Source: a virus
Strand: one strand, 5' to 3'
Virus record (IMG/VR): IMGVR_UViG_3300024520_000478
Location: 1-24,628 of that record
DNA length: 24,628 nt
A program made the translations under genes and the position numbers. Shown here piece by piece: positions 1-9,067 of the stretch. Below the pieces are notes generated by a model that saw only the letters and a list, made by a program, of their open reading frames with translations, was not told the DNA's origin and did no database searches. Numbering within the stretch: position 1 is the first letter of the stretch; every line of letters starts with the position of its first letter.

Positions 1-331
1 AATAGGGAGGTCCGCCACCTCCTAACTGCTTGCAACGTGTTTCCTGAGAGGACACTGACGATCCATACATCTCACTCAGCGTCGATGTCTCGTAGTAATT
101 GTACCCACCCGTTGATCGGTCTACCGAGTTGAAGTTGTATGCCAGCACTGGCTCATCAATGTCCCCACCGAAATCGCAGTCGTAGAAGGTTGTGTTCCTC
201 GGCCAATTGAGTCTACCTGCGATGCTATAGGCAGAGAGGCTACCCGGCGCCACACCGTCGCCGCGCACACCTTGACCCTGACTAGGCGCAGCGAACACGG
301 CAAGAACGATCAACGCTGCGAACCTCCGCAT
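1..331 (-). CDS. Secreted protein of unknown function (3' end outside window)
   Basis: The reading frame opens at the ATG at 331-329 and runs without a stop to the window edge, giving about 110 visible residues. It begins with a typical signal peptide: Met-Arg-Arg, then a hydrophobic core (FAALIVLAVFAA), then a polar Ser-Gln-Gly region where cleavage could occur. The mature part is rich in Gly, Tyr, Ser and Asn, with a Cys near residue 52 and another near 100. I do not recognise the family. It starts 3 bases after the stop of the 335-1099 gene, so the two are probably co-translated; both have signal peptides. The Shine-Dalgarno is weak, which fits translational coupling. Role unknown: periplasmic or surface factor, or a virion component. 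Confidence 0.6.
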   Translation of the reverse strand, partial: MRRFAALIVLAVFAAPSQGQGVRGDGVAPGSLSAYSIAGRLNWPRNTTFYDCDFGGDIDEPVLAYNFNSVDRSTGGYNYYETSTLSEMYGSSVSSQETRCKQLGGGGPPY

Positions 332-334
332 CGG

Positions 335-1099
335 CTAAGACCGATTTCGGCATATAGTGAAGGATGCCGTCGACACATACGTCCCTGTCTCCTGCACCCG
401 CAAGTAATTGAAACCGCTGATGTTGCGGACGCCACCGAGCTCGATCGCGACATCGTTGTCGAGGAGGACGTGCGTGTCCCCGATCCCGTTTCCCGTTGAG
501 TCAAACAGAAAATTCGCACAACTCGTGTCCACTTCTGTCGAGCAGTATTGCAGCGTCAACGTCTGAGTCTCCGCATCCCCCAGATTGTCTCGATCGAACG
601 AGATGCTGATCGGTCGGGTGTCGTTGCCGGCACCGACTTCGTACTTCGTGTCGAAGCCGTCACCGAATCCCGTCACGGTGACGCAATCGGACGCCCCCGC
701 TGCCACATCAACAAGTGAACCCTTGATGCTCAGCGTCGAGACGTTCGATCCTGTCTCTGGCGTCGATATAGTCAAGATGAAGTAGCGACGCGCCGTCGTG
801 TAGTCGAGGTTGCTCACATCAGCCGACAGCGACGTAACCGTGTCGCACGTTGCCGCTGCGTAAGCCTGCGTATCACAGGCGTATAGCGTCCCAACAAACG
901 CGGACCCAAGATCAAAGTTGATAGTCGAAGATAGCAACGCCTCCCGACCTAATTTGTACGTTCCCGCAGCATCGCTAAAGTCGAAGTATTTCCAGACTTC
1001 GGCCCCGCCAGTCTTGGGGTCGAACTGACCGATCTCTGTGATTCCACTCGCCGACCCAGCCACGAGCAGGACCGCGAGCATTGCCAGTATTCGTTTCAT
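335..1099 (-). CDS. Secreted protein with two copies of a Cys-containing beta domain
   Basis: The 254-aa product starts with a signal peptide (KRILAMLAVLLVAGSASG, residues 2-19). The rest is beta-prone and appears duplicated. Unit one (about 35-128) and unit two (about 140-252) each hold a Cys pair (C75/C85 and C186/C194). Each ends in a matching stretch: FILTISTPETGSNVSTLSI in the first, YLRVQETGTYVSTASFTI in the second. No family is recognised. The start overlaps the stop of the 739-aa gene upstream (ATGA at 1099-1096), so it is the penultimate visible gene of the late operon. An exported, disulfide-bonded protein could be a surface or periplasmic host-modifying factor, or a virion decoration. 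Neither is demonstrated. Confidence 0.75.
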   Translation of the reverse strand: MKRILAMLAVLLVAGSASGITEIGQFDPKTGGAEVWKYFDFSDAAGTYKLGREALLSSTINFDLGSAFVGTLYACDTQAYAAATCDTVTSLSADVSNLDYTTARRYFILTISTPETGSNVSTLSIKGSLVDVAAGASDCVTVTGFGDGFDTKYEVGAGNDTRPISISFDRDNLGDAETQTLTLQYCSTEVDTSCANFLFDSTGNGIGDTHVLLDNDVAIELGGVRNISGFNYLRVQETGTYVSTASFTICRNRS

Positions 1100-3315
1100 T
1101 CCTTCACCTCCTGCGGCGAATCGCCGCGATTAACTTCACCGTCCGCCGACCTAGCAGCGGCGCCTGGGGCTCGCCGGGTAGCTGCCTTCTTGATGGCTTG
1201 CTCCAGCCGAATCATGTAGGACGGGATCTCCGCTTCGGTCGGCAGTCGCATCAAGTCGCGCAGGAGTTCTCGGTCTGGGGCGATTACTTGCAACAAGAAC
1301 ACCCGGTCGGCTTCTCTGCTGAGTTGACCGGACACCCTCTCGAGCAGTGAAGCGGACCCCTTGAGCGACGACTTCCACGGAGTCCTCAACGCCCTCAAGA
1401 CCGAAGCAGCCCGATTCTGTACACCCGTGTTGCTTCCGGTGGTCGTCTCCATCGCGACCTTCCCGAGCCGCCCGCGCTTTTCCTGGCTCAGCACTTCAAG
1501 CAACATATCGAGTTCGTCTAGGTAGTCCTCTCCCATGATCTCGCCGATGGCGTCCCGATTCTTCGCGAGTCGGTTCTCGATCGGTCCCAGCGTTGCGCTC
1601 CCACCCGTGATGGAGTTGGGCCTCGGGGTGCCGAGAACGTATTCCTGAACAGAATTCTGGAGCGAGGAGATCGCCTTCGGATCGTCGCCAGCGACAGCAA
1701 TTGCCCGCCGTGCGTCGGGCATGGACGACACCGCAATCCGCCCCACGTTCAACTCCGGGTTCTTGCTGCTCAGGGTGCGAATGAGATCCCCCCCCGTTGT
1801 CTTGTCGGTATCGGTCAGTTCCTTATACGCACGCCAACTAGCCCGCGCCTTGTTCCACTGCTCGAGATCAGCGTCCGGTGCCTCGATGTTGTCGATGAGA
1901 TCGTCGAGAGCCTTGCGTACCTCACGGGCCTTGATTGCACTGATCGCGGCCTCGCCGCCAATCTCACCGTCGCGCTCGATGGCGAGCAACCGACTGCGGA
2001 GGTTCTGCACCTCTTCCATTCTGAGGTGCGCCGGTTGGTCGGGCGTTCGTTTCGTCAGGCGGCGGACCACGCGCGGGACCAGGTCTTCTTGGAATCGGCT
2101 CGATTCTAGGACTTCCTGCGCTGCCTCCTCGATTCTAGCTAGTTTCATGTCGGGCATTTCGTCAAAGGGAATCGCATCCCAATCATCTCGTGCCGACCTC
2201 GCGACTGCCTCTATGTTCGCGTTGGCCGCGTCGACGTACTGCCTTGCCGACCCGTCGCGAACTGCGTCGGCGAACTGCTGACGAAGCTCGCGAGCGAACT
2301 TATCCTGCTGTCCAGCCACGACGTTGCCCCATCGGTCGCCCGACTCTGGGATTCTCTGAAGTCCCTCTTCCATCCGCCGCCATGTGTCGCGCAGCGCCCC
2401 TCCCGCTTCGCCCACCTGGGATGGCCGAGCGCCACCAGGACCGGGCATATGGTCTAACGACCGATCCATCATCAGCGCAACGAGTTCCGGGTAGTCGATG
2501 TCGCCATCTGCATCGACGGGTAGTTTGCCCTTGAGCTGCGAGGAGACATCGAAGAGATCATCCATCTCGAACCTCGGCGGCTTCGCCACGTTCTCTGTGC
2601 CGGGGAACATGGCGTTCCACATCCGATCCGATCGCTCGTTAAGGATCCTTAACAATTCGTGCGCCTCTTCGGGAGCGTCGGCGACGAAATCCTTCGCACG
2701 CAAGCGATTCATCGCGGATACTGTCTTCCCAGCCTGCCGCTTGACGACGCTCGGCAGAAGTAGCGGGGTGGCAGCCACTGCTGTCCCAATCTCTGCCCCA
2801 GCGCCCGCAAGAGTCGCGCCCAGGCTGGGACGCTCCCCCTCTGCCGTCATGTAATCTGTCACGCCCTCGCTCACGAACGGAGTCGCGAAGGACATACCAA
2901 TCTCTGCTAGGCCAGCCATTGGACCCAGTCCCGCGACCGTTGCCGGCAGGTAAGGAAGTCCTCGTCCACCACCGGACAAGGCCCGCTCTGAAAGCGTTTC
3001 GGGGGCGCGGATTGGGTACTTGTTCGTCGGATCGGTAACCGCTTCCATCCCCTGCTCGCGCAGCTTTGCCATCTTCGGCAGTAGTTCATTCGGTCCTGGC
3101 TCACCACGCAGACCAGCACGCACACTGCTGGGTGACCAGTCCGGTCCCTTCGCCCAATCTCCCACCGCAGCGAGGATCGACCCCACGTCGAAGGCACCCT
3201 GCGCCCCGCCCCACGCGATGCTCTTCAGCGGATGCTGAGAGCCGACCGCCTCTTCCACCGTAATTTTTCGAGGCTTGCCGCCGGTTGCCTCTGCGACCGA
3301 GATCACGCGACCCAT
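1096..3315 (-). CDS. Large putative internal virion (DNA-ejection) protein
   Basis: The 739-aa product has a Gly/Pro-rich N-terminus, two hydrophobic Ala/Gly-rich stretches (about 119-150 and 163-191) that could enter a membrane, then a long, charged, mostly helical region (about 200-690) and a basic tail. Long helical proteins with an N-terminal membrane-active part, placed downstream of the tail genes, are typical of internal proteins ejected with the DNA by short-tailed phages. No enzymatic motif is visible. The ATG at 3315 lies directly next to the upstream stop (TAG at 3318-3316), so coupling is likely. The function is inferred from position and composition, not from a recognised domain. 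Confidence 0.6.
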   Translation of the reverse strand: MGRVISVAEATGGKPRKITVEEAVGSQHPLKSIAWGGAQGAFDVGSILAAVGDWAKGPDWSPSSVRAGLRGEPGPNELLPKMAKLREQGMEAVTDPTNKYPIRAPETLSERALSGGGRGLPYLPATVAGLGPMAGLAEIGMSFATPFVSEGVTDYMTAEGERPSLGATLAGAGAEIGTAVAATPLLLPSVVKRQAGKTVSAMNRLRAKDFVADAPEEAHELLRILNERSDRMWNAMFPGTENVAKPPRFEMDDLFDVSSQLKGKLPVDADGDIDYPELVALMMDRSLDHMPGPGGARPSQVGEAGGALRDTWRRMEEGLQRIPESGDRWGNVVAGQQDKFARELRQQFADAVRDGSARQYVDAANANIEAVARSARDDWDAIPFDEMPDMKLARIEEAAQEVLESSRFQEDLVPRVVRRLTKRTPDQPAHLRMEEVQNLRSRLLAIERDGEIGGEAAISAIKAREVRKALDDLIDNIEAPDADLEQWNKARASWRAYKELTDTDKTTGGDLIRTLSSKNPELNVGRIAVSSMPDARRAIAVAGDDPKAISSLQNSVQEYVLGTPRPNSITGGSATLGPIENRLAKNRDAIGEIMGEDYLDELDMLLEVLSQEKRGRLGKVAMETTTGSNTGVQNRAASVLRALRTPWKSSLKGSASLLERVSGQLSREADRVFLLQVIAPDRELLRDLMRLPTEAEIPSYMIRLEQAIKKAATRRAPGAAARSADGEVNRGDSPQEVKE

Positions 3316-4548
3316 CTACTGCGCCGCCTCGAAATATCCGCCCGCAGCGTTCCATGTCGCCGGTCCAGCGTTCGTTTTGTAAACCACCCCTTCGACCCAC
3401 TTCGCCTGATCCTCGGGGAGGTCTTCGCCGCTCATCCGGTCGAGCTTCGGCCCGATTGCATCGAAATTGATGGGGGCGTCCATGAACTCCTTACGCTTCT
3501 TGCGGGAGCCTCCGATGCCTAGGATCGATCGCCTCGCGCCCCGGAACTCTTCCGGTATCGTTGCCCTGGCCTCCTCCTCCAGGCTGTCAAAGAAGTTCAA
3601 TTTGCTCCCAGTGCGATCAACGAAGCCGTTTTCGATGGACGAGATCATCAGGCGTCGGGTAGTCGGCGTGAAGGAACCCGCGTTAGTCAACGTCCTCAGA
3701 ATGCGCTGACCGATAGCCCCGACATCGCTCTCGGCTGCGTTGATGACGGTCTGTCCCTCTGCCGTCGTCACCTGTAGTCCCGGCTCGACACCACCAACAA
3801 AGAGTTTGACGAGCGCCGCATCATTCGCGGGGTTCTTCCAATCCTTGCCACGAAAGAAACTCCAGTCCTCGACCATCTTGTCGAAGCCCTGAGCCGCTGG
3901 CTTCGCGAGGGCTCTGAACGCCTTTATCTGGTCTTCGTGCGGGACTCGCGCATTCTTCCTAATGGCGAGCTGTGCCGACGCCAGCTTGGGATCGATCAGC
4001 CCTAGCCTGCTGATATTTGGGAGACTCATTCCCGTATAGCCACCACCACCGGGCGTCGGCTGGCCTTGCGGTTGTCCTTGCGGTTGTCCTTGCGGTTGTC
4101 CTTGCGGTTGTCCTTGCGGACTCGCTCCACCTTGCATGTCACGCACAACACCACTAAACAAATCCCGCCGTGCGTCCTCGGACCTTCCACGCGCCAGATC
4201 GTATTCGGCACCCGCACCGAAATGTTGACCTTGTTGCCAACTAACGTAGTCCTCTGGGCTCTGCTTGAATAGCGCTTCCTGCAAGTCCCTGGACGTTGCA
4301 GCCTGCATCGCACGACCACGAGCCTGGGATCCGCGTAGCCGAGTCTCAATCTCAGACACACCACCATGCTCTTGTGCCATCTGCCAAGCCACGCGCGGGT
4401 TCGCACGAAGAGCCTTCGACCAATAAGCCGCTTGCTCGCCGCCGATCGTGTCGAAACTCTGCGCGGCCATCTCGGCAAGCTGGCGCCGATCCGTGACCCG
4501 TTGGTTCGCGTCCATCACATTGCCGAGAATCCCTGCTAGTCCACCCAT
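3316..4548 (-). CDS. Putative internal virion protein with PQGQ repeats
   Basis: The 410-aa product has a helical, Gln/Arg/Ala-rich N-terminal part (1-140), a low-complexity linker of Pro-Gln-Gly-Gln repeats (about 144-163) followed by poly-Gly, and a C-terminal helical domain (about 175-400) with Asp/Lys-rich segments. The repeats come from a 12-bp tandem repeat in the DNA. The position between the small virion proteins and the 739-aa protein suggests that it belongs to the set of internal or ejection proteins. No catalytic motif is seen and no family is recognised. The start at 4548 lies 14 bases after the upstream stop, with no competing start in front. Confidence 0.6.
   Translation of the reverse strand: MGGLAGILGNVMDANQRVTDRRQLAEMAAQSFDTIGGEQAAYWSKALRANPRVAWQMAQEHGGVSEIETRLRGSQARGRAMQAATSRDLQEALFKQSPEDYVSWQQGQHFGAGAEYDLARGRSEDARRDLFSGVVRDMQGGASPQGQPQGQPQGQPQGQPQGQPTPGGGGYTGMSLPNISRLGLIDPKLASAQLAIRKNARVPHEDQIKAFRALAKPAAQGFDKMVEDWSFFRGKDWKNPANDAALVKLFVGGVEPGLQVTTAEGQTVINAAESDVGAIGQRILRTLTNAGSFTPTTRRLMISSIENGFVDRTGSKLNFFDSLEEEARATIPEEFRGARRSILGIGGSRKKRKEFMDAPINFDAIGPKLDRMSGEDLPEDQAKWVEGVVYKTNAGPATWNAAGGYFEAAQ
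4064..4119 (-). repeat. 12-bp tandem repeat, about 4.7 copies
   Basis: On the plus strand the unit ccttgcggttgt is repeated four times exactly (4064-4111), followed by a partial fifth copy (4112-4119). It lies in frame in the 410-aa gene and encodes the PQGQ linker. A 12-bp unit keeps the reading frame, so copy-number changes would only lengthen or shorten the linker. Confidence 0.95.
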
Positions 4549-4562
4549 TCTATCCGTCCAAT

Positions 4563-5309
4563 TCAGCTAGAAAGAAAGTTCCCTGGATTTGTAACACCGC
4601 TAAGCCAACCGGGTTGCTGACCGACTGCATAAGGCTGTGTGCCCAGCGCCGGCCCCAAGAACCCAAGCCACGGGTTGTTGTAGTCCTGCTCTGCTTGCCA
4701 TCTGTTGAAGTCCTCGCCGAGGCTCTGACCCGCGATCGACCTCTCTTCGTTACCGAAGTCGAGCATTTGATCGTATGTATCTGCGAGGTTCCGCGTCCGT
4801 TGCTGAGAAGCATCGACGCCAAGACCACGCTGCGCGTTTGCGGTGTCTTGCTGGTACATCGAGAAGTCCGCAAGTTCCTCACCTATGCCCGTGGCGAAGC
4901 GCGCTGCGCCCTTCTGCATGATGTCCTGATAGCCGCCCGTCTGACCCCATGAGCCGCCGTATTTGGCCTCGAGGTCGCGCTGCGCGTCCTCATAGGCGAG
5001 CAACGCTGGGTTGTAGATCGCTTGCTGGGCGTAGTCTTCCGCGTTGAAATCGCCGGCACTCTCGCCGGCCAACATGCTTGCGATCTGCGGGTCATACTCT
5101 CCGAACAGTGCGCCCAGACCTCCAACACCCTGGAACGCGGCAAGCTGATTCGCGGTCGCGTCGGGCGTGATCTGTCCCTGGTACGCTGGGACTCCCTGCC
5201 CGAGTTGTCCCTGTAAATCCCCCGTAAGACTGTTTAGGAGGGACCTCTGCCCCCGCGTGAGAACGTCGACCGTTTGAGATCCGCCAAAAACGTCGTCCAT
5301 AAAACCCAT
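4563..5309 (-). CDS. Virion-associated protein of unknown function
   Basis: The 248-aa product is rich in Gln, Gly and Ala, with a central helical region (about 95-215) that contains many Gln, Asp and Tyr residues, and a Trp/Pro/Gly-rich C-terminus (PWLGFLGPALG near 215-225). The ATG at 5309 is preceded by GGGAG 12 bases upstream. It sits between the 175-aa and 410-aa genes with almost no spacing. Gln/Gly-rich proteins in this position are common in short-tailed phage gene clusters and are usually annotated as hypothetical structural proteins. I do not recognise a specific family. Confidence 0.6.
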   Translation of the reverse strand: MGFMDDVFGGSQTVDVLTRGQRSLLNSLTGDLQGQLGQGVPAYQGQITPDATANQLAAFQGVGGLGALFGEYDPQIASMLAGESAGDFNAEDYAQQAIYNPALLAYEDAQRDLEAKYGGSWGQTGGYQDIMQKGAARFATGIGEELADFSMYQQDTANAQRGLGVDASQQRTRNLADTYDQMLDFGNEERSIAGQSLGEDFNRWQAEQDYNNPWLGFLGPALGTQPYAVGQQPGWLSGVTNPGNFLSS

Positions 5310-5311
5310 AT

Positions 5312-5839
5312 TTATCGTCTCCCACCAGTGCCCAAGCCGCCCGCATAGGTAGCCTCGAGTTGTTTCATCAACCCAGCCAAGCCTGGATTGTCATTCGGTT
5401 GCCATCGGTTCGTCGATCGGCTCGGATAAATCAGGTTGCCCAGGCGTCGATCCATACCGCCAAGTCCCTCCAGAGCTTCTCGCGTACTATCCCTAGCTCG
5501 GTCCAGGGCATCGCTCGACGGGTCGAGGCCAGCGGACTGCGGGGAGTAAAATCGATCGAATGCCTGAGTCGAGGTCATCGGCATTGGTCTGCCTGTCATG
5601 CTGAGCGGACCCCCCTGGTTCAGCCCGCCACCACCAGCACGCAAGAAGTCTGCACCTTGCGGCACCTTGAAGGTAGAACCAAGGCCGGCTAGGGATGGCG
5701 TGTTGCTTACCATGCCAGCGGATGGCGCTGCCCAGCCGGATATCACCGGGGCCGCAGCACCCGAAAGAGCGGCAGCACCTGACGGGATCGAGGTCGCCGC
5801 AGCACTACCACCAAGAGCGCCAAGTAGGGGAAATGCCAT
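5312..5839 (-). CDS. Small virion-associated protein, Ala/Gly-rich N-terminus
   Basis: The 175-aa product starts with a weakly hydrophobic Ala/Gly/Ser/Pro stretch (1-50), followed by a Gly-rich turn region and a helical charged segment (about 105-165). The stop of the 140-aa gene overlaps its start as TAATG (5841-5837), which strongly suggests translational coupling. No family or motif is recognised. Context suggests a minor structural or internal protein. The N-terminus does not look like a classical signal peptide because it has no basic n-region. Confidence 0.6.
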   Translation of the reverse strand: MAFPLLGALGGSAAATSIPSGAAALSGAAAPVISGWAAPSAGMVSNTPSLAGLGSTFKVPQGADFLRAGGGGLNQGGPLSMTGRPMPMTSTQAFDRFYSPQSAGLDPSSDALDRARDSTREALEGLGGMDRRLGNLIYPSRSTNRWQPNDNPGLAGLMKQLEATYAGGLGTGGRR

Positions 5840-6264
5840 TAGCTAGTCCTCCGTATTCCGAGCGATGCTGTGAGAATCCCACCCGCAGCCATCGCAGACA
5901 CGTTTAGAGATACCCGATCGAGTCTCGATACCGAGATCACCGGGTCTTGCTCGTACTCGTAGACCTGAATTGCGCTCGGTGTCTGAGTGTCTTTGTTCAC
6001 TCCATTAACCCGAAGATTGATCGTCGGATTCGGCGTGACGTTCGAGCAGTAGACCGTCCAAGTATCTATTTCGCACTCATACAACGGGATGAAGACGGAC
6101 ACGTCCGCGTTCTGCGTGACCTTCGCGTCCACTTGCGGATAGCTGAACAGAAAATTCAGATTCACCGCATCTCGCACCGAGGTTAGTCTGCGGTTGAGTT
6201 CTCGAATGAGCGCGTCCATCTCCTGACCCGTGTAATGAATCTGTATATTCGAGATGAGCGGCAT
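5839..6264 (-). CDS. Small beta-rich virion protein of unknown function
   Basis: The start was set at the ATG at 6264-6262. It overlaps the preceding stop as TAATG and has GAGGAA about 10 bases upstream. A longer frame begins with GTG at 6303, but that codon is inside the previous gene and has no Shine-Dalgarno. The 141-aa product has a short helix (about 9-32, TGQEMDALIRELNRRL) followed by alternating hydrophobic and polar segments typical of a beta sandwich. It resembles the short helix-then-beta layout of head fibres and tail appendage proteins, but no family is recognised. Confidence 0.6.
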   Translation of the reverse strand: MPLISNIQIHYTGQEMDALIRELNRRLTSVRDAVNLNFLFSYPQVDAKVTQNADVSVFIPLYECEIDTWTVYCSNVTPNPTINLRVNGVNKDTQTPSAIQVYEYEQDPVISVSRLDRVSLNVSAMAAGGILTASLGIRRTS

Positions 6265-8264
6265 TATCCGAAATTCCTCATTCGTCCAGCCTGCCGGAAC
6301 CACGGTATGATCGCGTCAATCGCAAATGCACCACCCCCGGTCGCCTTGACCGTGATCGTGTGAAAGAGTGCGGACTTGTTGACCTTGAGCCTTCGGTAGA
6401 GCTTTTCGTTCATTCCGTTCGGTGCCATCGTGAATGACGACATCTTGTACGCGGAAAGATTGGAGTTGCCTCGGAACTCCACCGTGATCGTCACGTCAGA
6501 AGACGCCTCGAGGAAGAAGTCGACCCATCCAAGATGGGCGTTGGACCCTGGGAACGGCGACAGCCGCTCCGACTTGATCTCTAACGGGATACTCTGCGGC
6601 CCCACCGAAGCCGAATCCACCACGAAGGGACTGATGAAGGGTCGGTCAGAAAGGTGGTCGATCTCTGAGCCGGCGCGATAGACGATGCCGTTACTGTGTC
6701 CTGCCAATACGACAGGAAAGCCCTGAAGGCTCTTGGCACTATCCCACCGTCCCTCATAGTTATCCCAGTTGATGTCTATATCGTCCCAGTCCGCGCCAGA
6801 CTCAGACCTGAACTCTGCAAAGCAGTTGAAGGGAATCTTGTACACGGACCACGCAAGACTCTTGTCTTCACTGTACTGCGCGACCAGTATCTGATCGGCT
6901 TGGTCGGTAGTGGCAATCGGGCTCGCTACCGTCCACCAAATTTGCTTGAGCGGGATATTTCTCGTGCCGAAAGAAGATCCAGATTTATCGTTGTCGAGTT
7001 GACCGACGACGTAATCTGGAATATCTACGTCCGCCGGATACTGTTGATTCGGGTCGAGGGCTTCGATTCCGTTGAGCGTCCGCGAAAGAATCCGCTCGCC
7101 ATCGGGTACGTTGCCGTTCTTAGCAACCGCCCCGTAGATAGATGTCGTCTTTTCGTATAGGAACAGTTGCTGCGAATCTCCGGTGTAGACAAGTTCCATC
7201 CACCCCTTTTGGAACCCGACCATGATGCGGTCTGCGATAAACTGAACCGTCACAAACACACCCAACTCGGTCGGAGCGTCTATGAAGTCCTGCACCGCAA
7301 GCGTTTCATAGGCGCCGGCCCCGCTAAAGCGCATCCTTCGCGGGTACAAATTTCCACCTTCTGTCGTACCGAAGTAGAGAACCCGATTCCTATAAAACGC
7401 GACCGCCCTCGCAGTATCAATCACGTTCGGCCCCGCGCCGATTGTCGTTCCCATGTTCGTGAGAGTCGCAGCCGGCCCGTCGTACCTCTTCACCCGGTCC
7501 ACGCCATTGGTAACGAGAAGATCGTCGTCGAGAGGCCAAGTCCAGAACAAGTCCGATTCGGTGCCAGTGAAATCGTCCACACCCGTCAGGTCGTCGAACC
7601 ATCCTGCGACCGTGTTGTAGACGAATAGACGGGTCGTATTCATCGCAGCGAGAAATTCAGTGCCGTCTGACGACTTATATGAAGCGAGGCCGACAATCGG
7701 CAACTCTGGGTCTTCGCTCCACGTCATTGAACCATGCGCTGCGTCAGCGCCCGTATGCAATGAATGCAAGCCCCAGTAGACCCAGCACTCGGCTCTTTGG
7801 TTGGAAGCCCCGACGAAATTTTTTTGCACCCAGGGTTGAGTGACGTAGCCTATCTGCGCTTCCGTCACCGTATCTATGACAGACCATGCGTATCCAGGTG
7901 CGGCGCTGAGTGCCCCAAAGTCCTGTAGACTGAATGAATCTTTCTCTACGCGCGCAAATATGTTGCCGTTGACCGGATCGTTCCATGTCAGGGCGATCGA
8001 CTCGGGAACGAACTTCCTTGTGGCTACATCTAGCGTGTAGGCGATCGTCGGTGAGTCGCCTAAAGCTCGGGTCATGCCGCTAGTCGACGCTACGCCACAC
8101 GATGACAACCTACTAAACCCAACCCGTCGATGAATGCGTGACCGGAACACATGCGCGTCGTTTAACTCTTGGAAGGCATTATTAGGCGACAGCCAGGGCT
8201 CTTTGGCTTGGTACATGCCCGTCTCGACATCGGCGATCGGGAACGGCTGATGCGCTGCACTCAT
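6264..8264 (-). CDS. Large tail structural protein (beta-propeller-like, nozzle or hub candidate)
   Basis: The 666-aa product is almost entirely beta-prone, with many Trp/Tyr/Gly/Asp turns and segments such as LLVTNGVDRVKRYDG (about 250-265) that look like propeller blades. Its N-terminus (ETGMYQAKEPWLSPNNAF, about 14-31) is a motif I associate with tail proteins of short-tailed phages: extended N-terminal arm, then an Arg-rich stretch (HRRVGFSR). The size, the beta-propeller look and the place after the connector and fibre genes suggest the tail nozzle or hub. The start overlaps the upstream stop as ATGA (8264-8261). The structural role is inferred; a fibre or depolymerase role is less likely but possible. 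Confidence 0.6.
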   Translation of the reverse strand: MSAAHQPFPIADVETGMYQAKEPWLSPNNAFQELNDAHVFRSRIHRRVGFSRLSSCGVASTSGMTRALGDSPTIAYTLDVATRKFVPESIALTWNDPVNGNIFARVEKDSFSLQDFGALSAAPGYAWSVIDTVTEAQIGYVTQPWVQKNFVGASNQRAECWVYWGLHSLHTGADAAHGSMTWSEDPELPIVGLASYKSSDGTEFLAAMNTTRLFVYNTVAGWFDDLTGVDDFTGTESDLFWTWPLDDDLLVTNGVDRVKRYDGPAATLTNMGTTIGAGPNVIDTARAVAFYRNRVLYFGTTEGGNLYPRRMRFSGAGAYETLAVQDFIDAPTELGVFVTVQFIADRIMVGFQKGWMELVYTGDSQQLFLYEKTTSIYGAVAKNGNVPDGERILSRTLNGIEALDPNQQYPADVDIPDYVVGQLDNDKSGSSFGTRNIPLKQIWWTVASPIATTDQADQILVAQYSEDKSLAWSVYKIPFNCFAEFRSESGADWDDIDINWDNYEGRWDSAKSLQGFPVVLAGHSNGIVYRAGSEIDHLSDRPFISPFVVDSASVGPQSIPLEIKSERLSPFPGSNAHLGWVDFFLEASSDVTITVEFRGNSNLSAYKMSSFTMAPNGMNEKLYRRLKVNKSALFHTITVKATGGGAFAIDAIIPWFRQAGRMRNFG

Positions 8265-9067
8265 GGGCCGACAGTTCCCTTCAATTCAGGGCTCGAACCA
8301 CCGCTGATGAAAGTAATGTCTGCCACGGCACCACGCACCGCATAGCCCGCTGTACCCGGCGTGAGGGGGCCTGGGGCACCCGTGTAACCGGAGCCAGTGA
8401 GACGGTTCCCGTTCCCCCCCGGCATGGCAATGTCGCCCCCAGCCCCAGGTGAATAGGGTATGATGTTAGTCCCGAAGTTCCCCGGAGTTCCGCCACCACC
8501 AGGTGCCCAAATCTCGCCGTCGACGTTGGTGATGATTAACTCCACTCCTGCGTTCAGGATTATTGCATCCCCGGCATTGCGACCCGGTGTTGCGAGTAAA
8601 AAATAGGAGTCTGCGTCGATACCGTTTGCCCCCGCAGCACCACCTAACGTGGCAGTGCCAGCGACACCGTTCGTTGCCGAAGAACTCTCATCTGCACCCC
8701 CACCATAACCGCTAGTCGTCCCAGCGCCGCCGCCGCCGCCGCCACCACGCGCCAAACTCGGGCTTGTGCTGCCAGTCTCAAAGAAGTCCTCTCCCCGATG
8801 CCCATTCCCTCCGTCACCACCCTTGCCAGTGATGCGCCCGAGGTTGGTTAGGCGAACGACTGACCCTGAAGGCAGGTCGACCCATAGACCAGGCCAGAAT
8901 GAATTATCTGAGCCGCACACAACCCCATGCGCCACTGTCAAAAACACGTCGACCGCAGATGTTGGAGCCCCGAAGAGCAGAGTGACGGATTGTTTCGTCG
9001 TGTCCGAATGGATCGTGGCGAAGTTGCCTTCGACGGTGGCTGCGTTGGCGAGGCCAGGGACAATCAT
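8261..9067 (-). CDS. Glycine-rich receptor-binding tip (adhesin-like) protein
   Basis: The 268-aa product has an N-terminal beta part (1-90) and then several Gly-rich segments: GKGGDGGNG (near 82-90), a run of eight glycines flanked by Ala (near 108-117), APGGGG (near 192-197) and PGAGGDIAMPGGNGN (near 208-222). The repeated pattern of a short beta strand before each Gly run (GRITGKGG, GEIWAPGG) is characteristic of the glycine-motif adhesin tips of phage fibres such as T2 gp38, where Gly runs form a polyglycine-II core. It is flanked by a fibre-like gene upstream and the tail hub candidate downstream, with ATGA overlaps on both sides. Likely role: host receptor recognition. Confidence 0.65.
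   Translation of the reverse strand: MIVPGLANAATVEGNFATIHSDTTKQSVTLLFGAPTSAVDVFLTVAHGVVCGSDNSFWPGLWVDLPSGSVVRLTNLGRITGKGGDGGNGHRGEDFFETGSTSPSLARGGGGGGGAGTTSGYGGGADESSSATNGVAGTATLGGAAGANGIDADSYFLLATPGRNAGDAIILNAGVELIITNVDGEIWAPGGGGTPGNFGTNIIPYSPGAGGDIAMPGGNGNRLTGSGYTGAPGPLTPGTAGYAVRGAVADITFISGGSSPELKGTVGP

Noticed and set aside
7321-7330. Third copy of the ACGCTAA dyad
   Set aside because: CGCTAAAGCG in the 666-aa gene lacks the second arm at the right spacing and is coding; coincidence is more likely.
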